5,777 bases of DNA, taken from NCBI GenBank assembly GCA_937871685.1, contig CALMOL010000113.1, positions 1-5,777 of the forward strand, written 5' to 3'. Both the position numbers and the translations under genes were made by a program. This document shows positions 1-5,777 of the stretch, piece by piece. The stretch's first letter is position 1. Every line of letters begins with the position of its first letter. The notes below the pieces were generated by a model, which searched no databases, was not told the DNA's origin, and saw only the letters and a list, made by a program, of their open reading frames with translations. The DNA is from an uncultured Verrucomicrobiota bacterium (GTDB taxonomy: Bacteria; Verrucomicrobiota; Verrucomicrobiia; Chthoniobacterales; SZAS-18).

Positions 1-517
1 CGAGTATGCCCCCCTCCTGCAGCCCCTGGGCGAAGCGGAGCGCCGCCACCTCTTGCGCGTGGACGTGGCCAACGCGGCCTTCGCGGCCGACTACGCCGCG
101 CTGCTCCAGGCCCAGCCGGGCCTGGTGCCCGACCTGCTCCGGCCCGCCGACACGCTGCGCGACTGGCAGACCAGCCAGGAGCTGCGCGAGCGCCTGCCGG
201 CCATCCGGAAGCTCGCCCAGGACATCGCGGACACCATCGACGGGATGGAGGCCGACTGCTACGCGGCCGCGCTGGGCGCCTACCGCATCCTGGTGCGCGG
301 CGGCCTGCAGGTGGCCAGCCACCCGGCCCTCGACGCGCTGCGCGCGCACATCGAGGCCCGCGCCGACAAGGGGCGGCAGACGCGCGCCAGGAACCTGGAG
401 CTGAAGAACGCCCAGGACGCGCTGTCCTCGGGCACGGCTGGCGAGGCGTCGCCGCCGCCGCCGGCCGCGGCCATCGTGCCGATGGGTGCCGCGGCGCCGG
501 TCGCCATGGCTGCCTGA
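1..517 (+). CDS. C-terminal part of a helical protein of unknown function
   Basis: The frame is open from the window edge (first full codon at 2) to the TGA ending at 517, giving 171 residues of a gene that starts upstream. I do not recognise the family. The visible part is Ala/Leu/Arg/Asp-rich and looks almost wholly alpha-helical, with heptad-like spacing around the segments LRERLPAIRKLAQDIADTID and LDALRAHIEARADKG. In between is a Tyr-containing helix (CYAAALGAYRILVRGG). There is no signal peptide, membrane segment or catalytic motif in the visible part. The last 30 or so residues are a low-complexity Pro/Ala/Gly tail, probably disordered. A TTG at 53 could be read as a start, but the frame and the helical pattern continue upstream of it, so I treat the gene as 5'-truncated by the window. 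A strong terminator follows 55 bases after the stop. Confident that it is coding; function unknown. Confidence 0.75.
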   Translation, partial: EYAPLLQPLGEAERRHLLRVDVANAAFAADYAALLQAQPGLVPDLLRPADTLRDWQTSQELRERLPAIRKLAQDIADTIDGMEADCYAAALGAYRILVRGGLQVASHPALDALRAHIEARADKGRQTRARNLELKNAQDALSSGTAGEASPPPPAAAIVPMGAAAPVAMAA

Positions 518-572
518 GCGGCGCCATCGCTGGCTTGTCGGGCACGCGGAGCGCGTATTGCGCGCAACACCC

Positions 573-609
573 AGCGGGCGCTTCCGAAAGGGAGCGCCCG
601 CTCTCGTTT
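573..609 (+). terminator. Rho-independent terminator with GAAA tetraloop
   Basis: A 13-bp stem (573-585 pairing with 590-602, one T-G wobble) encloses the stable tetraloop GAAA closed by C-G. It is followed by CTCGTTTG, a short and imperfect T-tract. It lies 55 bases after the stop of the first gene and 276 bases before ATG 886, so it probably ends the upstream transcript and isolates the TIR gene from it. The weak T-tract leaves some doubt about efficiency. Confidence 0.75.
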
Positions 610-671
610 GCGGAACGCCGCGTGGACCAGCGTGGACTTGGAACGTTTTCATCCGGTTTGTCGCATCGGCA

Positions 672-750
672 GGCGGTGGCTTGCGGGGAGGCACCGCCCT
701 CCAAAGCCCTCGGCCGACCTTGCGAGGGGATGCTCGACAGGTGCCACCGC
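672..750. repeat. Degenerate palindromic intergenic repeat
   Basis: GGCGGTG (672-678) can pair with CACCGCC (692-698). Alternatively GCGGTGGC (673-680) can pair with GCCACCGC (743-750). The same two 8-mers form the left hairpin of the element at 4319-4443, and the 12-mer GCGGTGGCTTGC is identical at 673-684 and 4325-4336. I read this as a decayed or distantly related copy of that repeat family. The match is short, so the relationship is tentative. Confidence 0.35.
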
Positions 751-872
751 TTGGATCGAAAACGCTGTGGTGAGGAGAAGGAGGGATCGAATCGATTCGG
801 CATGATTATGGACCTTGGGCGGTGAAATCCCCTCTGGCATGTTCGCATCCTTTCCAGGCCTGGACGCCGAAT
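751..872. other. Leader region of the TIR gene, no gene seen
   Basis: The 368-base gap between the first gene and ATG 886 contains the terminator, the degenerate palindrome and this remaining stretch. I see no convincing -35/-10 pair. GATTAT at 804-809 is a possible -10 but has no matching -35. CGAATCGATTCG (788-799) is a perfect 12-bp palindrome that could be an operator, but about one such palindrome is expected by chance in a window this size. Short open frames here are low-complexity and unsupported. Confidence 0.3.
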
Positions 873-876
873 GGAG
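873..876 (+). promoter_or_regulatory. Ribosome binding site deciding ATG 886
   Basis: GGAG sits 9 bases before ATG 886, a normal Shine-Dalgarno spacing. It overlaps the alternative ATG at 871, which has no comparable purine-rich motif at the right distance upstream. This favours 886 as the true start of the TIR protein. Confidence 0.55.
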
Positions 877-885
877 ATTGAACCG

Positions 886-3800
886 ATGAACGCCCCTGCC
901 GCCGCGCCGTCGCATCGTTACTGGGCGTTTCTTTCCTACTCTTCGAAGGACGCCAAGATCGCCCAGCGCTTGCATCGCGCGCTGGAAACCTATCGCATCC
1001 CCCGCGCGCTCGTCGGCCGGCCGGGGCGCGACCGCGAGCCGGCGCCACCCAAGCTCTTCCCGGTCTTCCGCGACCGCGAGGAACTGCCCCTTTCGCACAG
1101 CCTCGGCGCCACCATCGAGGACGTGCTGCGCGCGTCGCGATTCCTCATCGTGATCTGCACGCCGGCGGCGGCGCGCTCGCGCTGGGTGAACGAGGAGGTG
1201 CGCTACTTCAAGTCACTGGGCCGCGAGGATCGCGTCCTCGCCTTTATCGCGGCCGGCGAGCCAAACGCCTCGGACCTTCCCGGCCGCGAGGCGGAAGAAT
1301 GCTTTCCGCCCGCGTTGCGCCATCCGGTGGATTCCAATGGCGCGCTTGGCACCGAGCGCGTGGAGCCCATCGGCGGCGACCTGCGCCCCGGCGGCGATGG
1401 GTGGACGTCCGCCTTCCTCAAGGCCGTGGCCGGCATGACCGGGCTGGGCTACGACGCCTTTGCGCGGCGTGAGGCGGTGCGCCGCCGCCGCCGCCTCGCG
1501 CTGGCGGCGCTCGGCGCACTGCTGCTGCTCGGGGCGGCGCTGGGCTGGTGGGACCACACGCGCACGAAGGTCGCCTGGTATGCCCACCTGGCCGGGCGCT
1601 GGGGTGTCCCCGAGGGAGCGGGGCCGGTGCGCGCCGAGGACGTGTCGCGGCGCGGCGCCACCTACCGCGTCGAGTCGTCGCGCGGCAAGGTGCGCCGCAT
1701 CCTGCGCCTCAACGGCTCCGGCCAGCTCCTGAATCCCGCCGGCTTCCTGTGGACGGACGCCGACCCGCTCAACGCCGCGCAGCAGGAACTGGCCTACGCG
1801 GAGGACGGCCGCCTCGAGGCCATCACGCTGCGCAACCACACCGGCCGCATCGTGGCGCGCAAGGAGTTCACGCCGCTGCGCGAGCGCGCCGGGGGCGGCC
1901 GCGAGGGCTTCGTAGAGTTCCGCGCCGAGCCCCGCGGCGCCCCGCTGGCGCAACTGGCCGAGTCCAGCCTCGACGTGGCGGCGGACCCCGGGGCGAGCGC
2001 CCGGACGCGCACCGAGATCACTTCCCATCAGTTGCTCTACGGGGTGGGCGGGCGCTTGGAACGGCGATACTTCCTGAATGCGTTTCACGCCCCGCGCGCC
2101 GACTCGGACGGCGCCTTCGGCCAGGCCTTTCGCCACGGGGAGCTGGGGCTGGTCGTCGAGGCCACGTTCCTCGACGCCGAGGGTCGGCCGCTGCGCACGC
2201 GCTCCGGGACCGTCGCGCGGCAGCTCCGCCGCGACGCCCGCGGCGACGAGGTGGAGGAGACCTTTCTCGATGCCGAGGGCCGCCCGGTCCTGCACCGGGA
2301 CGGCTACGTGCGCGCCGCGATGACCTACGATCCCCTCGGCAACCCGGCGAGCGTGACGTTCCTGGACCGGGAGGGCAAGCCCACGCGCTTCCAAGGCGAA
2401 GCCGCCGGCATCCGGCTGCGCCACGACGCGCGGGGGAACTTGGTCAGCCTGGAGTTCCTGGACCGCGAGGGTCGGCTCGCGCTGAACCGGGCAGGCTTCG
2501 CCGGGTGGCGCTCGCGCTTCGACGAGCGCGGCAACGAGACCGAGCGGCTTTTTCTCGGCGCCGACAGGCAGCCGGCGCTCGGGCGCGAGGGATTCGCCGG
2601 GTGGAGAGCGCGCCACGACGAGCGGGGCAACGAGACCGAGCGCGCGTATTTGGACGCCGCGGGCCGCCCCACGCTGCACCGCGAGGGCTTCGCCAAGTGC
2701 GACCAGCGCTACGATGAGCGCGGCAACCTCGTGGAGAAGCGCTTCCTCGGCCTGGACGGCGCGCCGCCGCGGCTGGCCGACGGGCACGCGCGCTGGGTGG
2801 CGCGCTACGACGAGCGCGGCAACCAGACCGAGCGCGCCTTCTTCGACGCCGCGGGCCGGCCGGTGCTCGTGCGCGAGAACGCGGCCCGATGGACGGCGCG
2901 CTTCGACGAGCGCGACAACGAGGTGGAACGCGCGTTCTTCGGCCCCGACGGCCAGCCCATCCGGCACCGCGACGGCTACGCGCGCTGGACCGCCCGCTAC
3001 GACGAGCGGGGCAGCCTGGTCGCGGCCGCCTACTTCGGCCCGGACGGACAGCCGGCGGTGACGAAAGGCGGTTTCGCCGCCTTTGCGGCGCGCTTCGACG
3101 GGCAGGGGAACGAGGTGGAGCGCGCGTTCTTCGGCTCGGACGGGCGGCCTGCCCTGCACGAGGAAAACGTCGCGCGCTGGACGTCGCGTTTCGACGAGCG
3201 CGGCCGCGAGGTGGAACGCGCGTTCTTCGGCCCCGACGGCCAGCCCATCCGGCACCGCGACGGCTACGCGCGCTGGACCGCCCGCTACGACGAGCACGGT
3301 AATATCACCGAGGCCACTTACTTCGATGAGAACGGTGGCCCGGCGCCGATCGCGGACGGGGCGCCGCGCTGGAGCGCCCGCTACGACGAGCGGGGCAACC
3401 AGATTGAGCGCGACTTCCTCGACGCCACCGGCCAGCCGGCGCTCTCGGCGGGCGGGTTCGCGCGCCTGGCCAAGCGCTATGATGAGCGCAGCCGGGAGGT
3501 CGAGCAGTCCTTCTTCGGCGTGCGCGGCGAGCCGGTCCGGCAGCGTGGCGGCTACCACCGCCAGACGGTGCGCTACGACGAGCGCGGCAACCAGGTCGAG
3601 GTGGCGTTCTTCGACCTCGACGGCCGGCCCGTGGTGATGGCCGACGGGCTCGCCCGCGCCAGCGCGCGCTACGACGAGGCCGGGAACCGGGTCGAGCGCA
3701 ACCTCTTCGACGCCGACGGCAAGCCGGTGGCCGGCCGGGGCGGCTGGGCGCGCGCCACGGAAACCTTCACGCCGTGGGGCGAGCCGGAGGAAACGCGCTA

Positions 3801-3945
3801 CTTCGGCCCGGACGGCGCGCCTGCCGAGGTCGAGGGGGCGGCGCGGGTGCGGAAGATTTACGACGCGCAAACCCGCGCGGTGATCGAGACGCAGCGCATC
3901 GACGCCCGCGGCGAGCGCCTGCCCGCGGCCGAGGTGGCCCGGTGA
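886..3945 (+). CDS. Membrane TIR-domain protein with 32-residue YD-like repeat ectodomain
   Basis: This 1019-residue protein has a TIR domain at about residues 11-126. The strand-A box is WAFLSYSSKDA and the middle motif is FPVFRDREELPLSHSLGATI. The helix RSRWVNEEVRYF carries Glu104, which matches the position of the SARM1 NADase glutamate (WVHKE). An extension common behind such bacterial TIR domains follows (CFPPALR, then DLRPGGDG, to about 195). Arg199-203 then precede a single hydrophobic helix, 204-222. The positive-inside rule puts the TIR domain in the cytoplasm and residues 223-1019 outside. Residues 228-384 form a distinct lead-in domain (RWGVPEG near 238). From 385 to the end the chain consists of 32-residue repeats with consensus [YF]DERGNxxERxFFGxDGxP followed by about five residues and GYARW. 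I infer a sensor coupling an external ligand or assembly state to TIR output; NAD cleavage is unproven. Start 886 is preferred over 871 on the ribosome binding site. No gene name is known to me. Confidence 0.9.
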   Translation: MNAPAAAPSHRYWAFLSYSSKDAKIAQRLHRALETYRIPRALVGRPGRDREPAPPKLFPVFRDREELPLSHSLGATIEDVLRASRFLIVICTPAAARSRWVNEEVRYFKSLGREDRVLAFIAAGEPNASDLPGREAEECFPPALRHPVDSNGALGTERVEPIGGDLRPGGDGWTSAFLKAVAGMTGLGYDAFARREAVRRRRRLALAALGALLLLGAALGWWDHTRTKVAWYAHLAGRWGVPEGAGPVRAEDVSRRGATYRVESSRGKVRRILRLNGSGQLLNPAGFLWTDADPLNAAQQELAYAEDGRLEAITLRNHTGRIVARKEFTPLRERAGGGREGFVEFRAEPRGAPLAQLAESSLDVAADPGASARTRTEITSHQLLYGVGGRLERRYFLNAFHAPRADSDGAFGQAFRHGELGLVVEATFLDAEGRPLRTRSGTVARQLRRDARGDEVEETFLDAEGRPVLHRDGYVRAAMTYDPLGNPASVTFLDREGKPTRFQGEAAGIRLRHDARGNLVSLEFLDREGRLALNRAGFAGWRSRFDERGNETERLFLGADRQPALGREGFAGWRARHDERGNETERAYLDAAGRPTLHREGFAKCDQRYDERGNLVEKRFLGLDGAPPRLADGHARWVARYDERGNQTERAFFDAAGRPVLVRENAARWTARFDERDNEVERAFFGPDGQPIRHRDGYARWTARYDERGSLVAAAYFGPDGQPAVTKGGFAAFAARFDGQGNEVERAFFGSDGRPALHEENVARWTSRFDERGREVERAFFGPDGQPIRHRDGYARWTARYDEHGNITEATYFDENGGPAPIADGAPRWSARYDERGNQIERDFLDATGQPALSAGGFARLAKRYDERSREVEQSFFGVRGEPVRQRGGYHRQTVRYDERGNQVEVAFFDLDGRPVVMADGLARASARYDEAGNRVERNLFDADGKPVAGRGGWARATETFTPWGEPEETRYFGPDGAPAEVEGAARVRKIYDAQTRAVIETQRIDARGERLPAAEVAR
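2920..3007 (+). repeat. 88-bp exact direct repeat, copy 1
   Basis: This stretch is base-for-base identical to 3208-3295, exactly 288 bases (three repeat units) downstream. It encodes EVERAFFGPDGQPIRH and continues to the next YDE. Other units differ at many positions, so this identity is recent or maintained by gene conversion. Confidence 0.9.
3208..3295 (+). repeat. 88-bp exact direct repeat, copy 2
   Basis: Identical to 2920-3007. The preceding units (protein residues 641-672 and 737-768) are also more alike than average, sharing an ARWT segment before the identical block. This suggests a block of units was copied three units along. Confidence 0.9.
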
Positions 3946-3962
3946 GGGGCTTAGGTGATACA

Positions 3963-4197
3963 CCCATTTTCAGTAAGGTTGAGCGACGGCAGTTTGGTGA
4001 AGAGGGGAGCGTGGGCGTGCCCCCCCCCCCCGCCCGGGGGGGCGCCCCGGGCGCGCCCGCGGCAGGAATTGGGGGGGCGGGGCGCCCCCGCGCCCCCCTG
4101 CGGGGCGCCCCCCCCCCCCCCCGTTGCGCCCCCCCCCGGGGGGGACGCCCACGCTCCCCTTTGCCTTTTGCATTCGCTCCATCTCCCTGAAAACGGG
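3963..4197. repeat. MITE-like inverted repeat with C/G homopolymer core
   Basis: The inner arms AGGGGAGCGTGGGCGT (4003-4018) and its exact complement (4145-4160) form a 16-bp perfect inverted repeat. The outer arms are imperfect but clearly related: CCC-A/G-TTTTCAG at both ends, then GAGCGA at the same 14-base offset. This gives terminal inverted repeats of 56 and 53 bases in a 235-bp element. The centre is nearly pure G and C, with runs C12 (4020-4031), C15 (4108-4122), C9 and several G7. It encodes no transposase and shows no obvious target duplication. It starts 17 bases after the TIR gene stop and may help end transcription. Homopolymer lengths may be inaccurate in the assembly. Confidence 0.6.
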
Positions 4198-4318
4198 CGG
4201 AAGGCCTCGCCACGGTGGACGGCGCGATTCCTTGCGCCAGCGCGGTGCGGAACGCGCCTGGATTCCTCCCCGCGCTCGATCGCGCCGGGCGCGGGGCTGG
4301 GCAAGGTTGGCGGCGTTT
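4198..4318. other. Spacer between the two inverted-repeat elements
   Basis: I find no gene or convincing signal in this GC-rich 121-base spacer between the MITE-like element and the four-way-junction element. Short potential stems such as GGCGC/GCGCC are present, but none stands out from the base composition. Confidence 0.4.
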
Positions 4319-4443
4319 TGGAGTGCGGTGGCTTGCCACCGCTCTCAACCTGGACTCGAACGAGGTCGGTGCGGCCGACGAAAATCCGCATCCCCGGCTT
4401 CGGCACCGCCGTGTTGAGAGCGGGAGCAAGCTCCCGCACTCCA
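4319..4443. repeat. REP-like palindromic element forming a four-way junction
   Basis: Two 31-base inverted arms (4319-4349 and 4413-4443) flank a 63-base centre. Outer stem: TGGAGT (4319-4324) with ACTCCA (4438-4443). Hairpin 1: GCGGTGGC-TT-GCCACCGC (4325-4342). Inner stem: TCTCAAC (4343-4349) with GTTGAGA (4413-4419). Hairpin 2: GCGGGAGC-AA-GCTCCCGC (4420-4437). No base is left unpaired between stems. The arms differ at four positions, which are two compensated base pairs in the hairpins. The centre holds a further CGGTGC/GCACCG pairing (4367-4372 with 4403-4408). It sits between convergent genes, the usual site of REP-type elements, and could serve as a two-way terminator. Confidence 0.75.
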
Positions 4444-4466
4444 TAAAGATCTCGCGCAAATCCCCC

Positions 4467-5777
4467 TTAGCGTGCGGACACGATCCGCTCGAAGCGCGGG
4501 TAGCCGCGGAGCGCGTCCCATTCCGGAGAATAGCGGAGCCGGGTGGGGCTGAGCCGGCCGGGCCGGGAAAGCAGGTGATCGAGGAGCGCGCAGGCTTCCT
4601 CCGGCTGGTGGACGAACCCCAGGAGCTTGGCGTGCTCGGTCAGCAGGTTGGTGCCCGTGATGGCGTCGCGGCTTTCGGGCAGGAGGTGCACGGCCGCCTC
4701 GGCCTCGCGCCGGGCCGTCTCCGCGTCGCCCGCGCCGGCCAGGGCCTGCGCCCATTTCATGCGCAGCGGGGCGTCCTGCGGACTGGCGCGAACCCGCTCG
4801 GCCAGCGCCGGGGCGACGGCGGCGCAAAGCTGGCGGGCTTCCTCGGCTTGGCCGGCGCAGCGCAGCACGTGGGCGATCTCCAGTTCCTTCGGGTAGGCCA
4901 CGTCGAGGGTGGGGCCGTGGAAATCGGGGTCCGGCAGGGCGCGCAGCTCGCCCAGGGCGCGCGGAAAATCGCGCAGCGTGACGAGCAGCGTGACGCGTGT
5001 TTCCGCGGAGGTCAGGCGGGGAAGCAGGGCGCGCATCGCCTGCTCGTAGCGCGCCCAGTCGCCGGAAACCTCCGGTTGGCAGTGAAGGACGCTCGCCTCC
5101 AGGCCGGCGGCCTCGGCGAGGGCGAGGGAGCGGCGGTAAGCCTGCGCCGCTGCCCCGAAGCGCCGCATCAGGATGAGCGTGCCGCCGAGGTAGGCGTGCT
5201 TGGTGGGATCGTCCGGGGCGAGCTCGGCGGCGAGGCGGCCGCTGCGCAGCGCCTCCTCCCAGCGGTCCATGCGGCGCAGGACATACGCGGCGGCCTCGTG
5301 GGCGGACGCGTTGCCCGGCTCGATGGCGAGGGCCACGCGGTATTCGGTCATGGCGCCCTCCCAGTCGCGCTCCACGCGGAAGCGCAGGTCGCCCAGCGCC
5401 AGGCGCGCCTCGGGCTGGAGCTTGGCCGCGCGGTCGGCGGCCTCACGCGCCTTGGCCAGGCGGGCCGGCGAGTGGTCGCTGGCGGTCCAATCGATTTCCA
5501 GGTGCGCGCGGGCGAGCGTGGCCCAGGCGAGCGCGAAGTCGGGGTCGAGGCGCACGGCGCGATGGCTTGCTCCGCGAAGGTGGAGTCGGCGTTGCGCAGG
5601 TGGCGCAGGGAGCGGGCGCGCAGGAACGCCTCGTAGGCGTCGCGGTTGGCGGTGGGCTGGCGCGCGATGAGAGCGCGGCCGCCCTGCGAGAAATTCACCG
5701 CGAGGGTGGATGCGAGGTCCGCGCGCGCGTCCAGGTCCGCGCGCTCCTCGCACTGCTCGGGCGAGGAGTAGGCCGCC
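4467..5777 (-). CDS. TPR-repeat signalling-type protein, 5' end outside window, frame broken near 5561
   Basis: The gene reads leftward and ends with TAA at 4469-4467. The downstream frame (5561-4467) gives 364 residues of tetratricopeptide helices: AVRLDPDFALAWATLARAHL, then WEGAMTEYRVALAIEPGNAS, WEEALRSGRLAAELAPDD, a Gly/Pro-poor helical middle part, and the ending EWDALRGYPRFERIVSAR. Such an ending is typical of TPR tails on bacterial kinase, winged-helix (CadC-like) or TIR proteins. TPRs bind protein partners. The beginning of the frame running to 5753 is not TPR-like. The true upstream sequence lies in another frame (5776-5561, open to the window edge) and reads ARQPTANRDAYEAFLRARSL, the usual lead-in to these TPR arrays. 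The two frames meet at 5559-5563, so either this is a pseudogene or the sequence has an error. The N-terminal effector domain cannot be seen. It converges on the TIR gene. Confidence 0.7.
   Translation of the reverse strand, partial: GGLLLARAVRGARGPGRARGPRIHPRGEFLAGRPRSHRAPAHRQPRRLRGVPARPLPAPPAQRRLHLRGASHRAVRLDPDFALAWATLARAHLEIDWTASDHSPARLAKAREAADRAAKLQPEARLALGDLRFRVERDWEGAMTEYRVALAIEPGNASAHEAAAYVLRRMDRWEEALRSGRLAAELAPDDPTKHAYLGGTLILMRRFGAAAQAYRRSLALAEAAGLEASVLHCQPEVSGDWARYEQAMRALLPRLTSAETRVTLLVTLRDFPRALGELRALPDPDFHGPTLDVAYPKELEIAHVLRCAGQAEEARQLCAAVAPALAERVRASPQDAPLRMKWAQALAGAGDAETARREAEAAVHLLPESRDAITGTNLLTEHAKLLGFVHQPEEACALLDHLLSRPGRLSPTRLRYSPEWDALRGYPRFERIVSAR
5559..5563 (-). other. Frame-disrupting lesion in the TPR gene
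   Basis: Before this point (sense direction) the good frame reads DSTFAEQAI; after it the good frame is RAVRLDPDFALAWA. In a normal TPR, five residues separate the AI of helix A from the following AV/AL pair. Here only two bases remain between the ATC codon and GCC GTG, so about 13 bases appear to be missing. This fits a small deletion better than a one-base slip. Confidence 0.6.

Larger units (their letters stand above)
2038..3858 (+). repeat. Tandem 96-bp (32-residue) coding repeats
   Basis: The phase residue of the repeat (Y, F or H before DERGN) falls at protein residues 385, 417, 449 and so on to 961, always exactly 32 apart. A last partial unit starts one residue early at 992. The first two units are divergent and lack the YDxxG core; the 17 starting at 449 to 961 are clear. 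Each unit has two Gly-turns (DERGN and GPDGQP) between aromatic and charged stretches, which suggests short beta-hairpins stacked into a solenoid or shell. It resembles RHS/YD repeats in the YDxxGN core but has a longer period than those I know. Confidence 0.85.

Noticed and set aside
672..750. CRISPR-like or riboswitch structure upstream of the TIR gene
   Set aside because: There is no array of equal repeats with spacers and no conserved aptamer core; only short GC stems are present.
788..799. Perfect palindrome CGAATCGATTCG as an operator
   Set aside because: About one 12-bp perfect palindrome is expected by chance in 5.8 kb, and no second copy or promoter supports it.
871..885. ATG 871 as the start of the TIR protein
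   Set aside because: It lacks a spaced Shine-Dalgarno sequence and overlaps the GGAG serving ATG 886. It remains possible and would add five residues.
1213..3963. 916-residue open frame on the minus strand across the TIR gene
   Set aside because: It mirrors the 96-bp repeats of the real gene and owes its openness to GC-rich codons. Its translation is Ala/Val/Arg/Leu-rich with no recognisable domain, while the plus strand encodes a clear TIR domain and membrane helix.
3951..4459. Several 70-230 residue frames through the C/G-rich core
   Set aside because: They translate homopolymers into runs of Pro, Gly and Arg, and exist only because of the composition of the inverted-repeat element.
4215..5636. 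473-residue plus-strand open frame opposite the TPR gene
   Set aside because: It is an antisense shadow. The minus strand shows proper TPR motifs and a family-typical C-terminus, while the plus translation is Gly/Arg/Ala-rich and starts inside intergenic repeats.

Overview
The window is very GC-rich (about 70 % by eye), has bacterial gene structure, and carries three protein-coding loci separated by intergenic DNA full of inverted repeats. My best guess at the source is a Verrucomicrobiota genome, Opitutaceae-like. That rests on the TIR receptor with a long repeat ectodomain, the TPR protein with its characteristic C-terminus, and the GAGTGCGGTGGCTTGC-type palindromic repeats. It is recognition from memory, not a database result.

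Layout: (1) 1-517, + strand: the C-terminal 171 residues of an alanine-rich helical protein of unknown function, followed by a strong GAAA-tetraloop terminator (573-609). (2) 518-885: an intergenic stretch with the terminator, a degenerate palindrome sharing a 12-mer with a repeat further down, and a Shine-Dalgarno sequence that favours ATG 886. (3) 886-3945, + strand: the centrepiece, a 1019-residue membrane protein. It has an N-terminal cytoplasmic TIR domain with a SARM1-like catalytic glutamate, an Arg-rich stop and one transmembrane helix, and then an outside region dominated by tandem 32-residue YD-like repeats. The repeats run without a single indel for 18 periods. (4) 3946-4466: a convergent intergenic region holding a MITE-like inverted repeat with C/G homopolymer core, then a 125-bp palindromic element that folds into a perfect four-way junction. 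Its two hairpins differ by compensatory substitutions. (5) 4467-5777, - strand: a TPR protein whose 5' end lies beyond the window and whose frame is broken near 5561.

Functionally, the TIR gene looks like a one-protein sensor: a repetitive extracytoplasmic domain that could bind a partner, joined to a TIR domain that may cleave NAD or signal by assembly. The convergent TPR gene belongs to the signalling-type TPR proteins (C-terminal part of a kinase-, winged-helix- or TIR-type protein), but nothing in the sequence links the two functionally. They are not in one operon. The TIR gene is preceded by a terminator, so it is probably transcribed alone, although I could not recognise its promoter.
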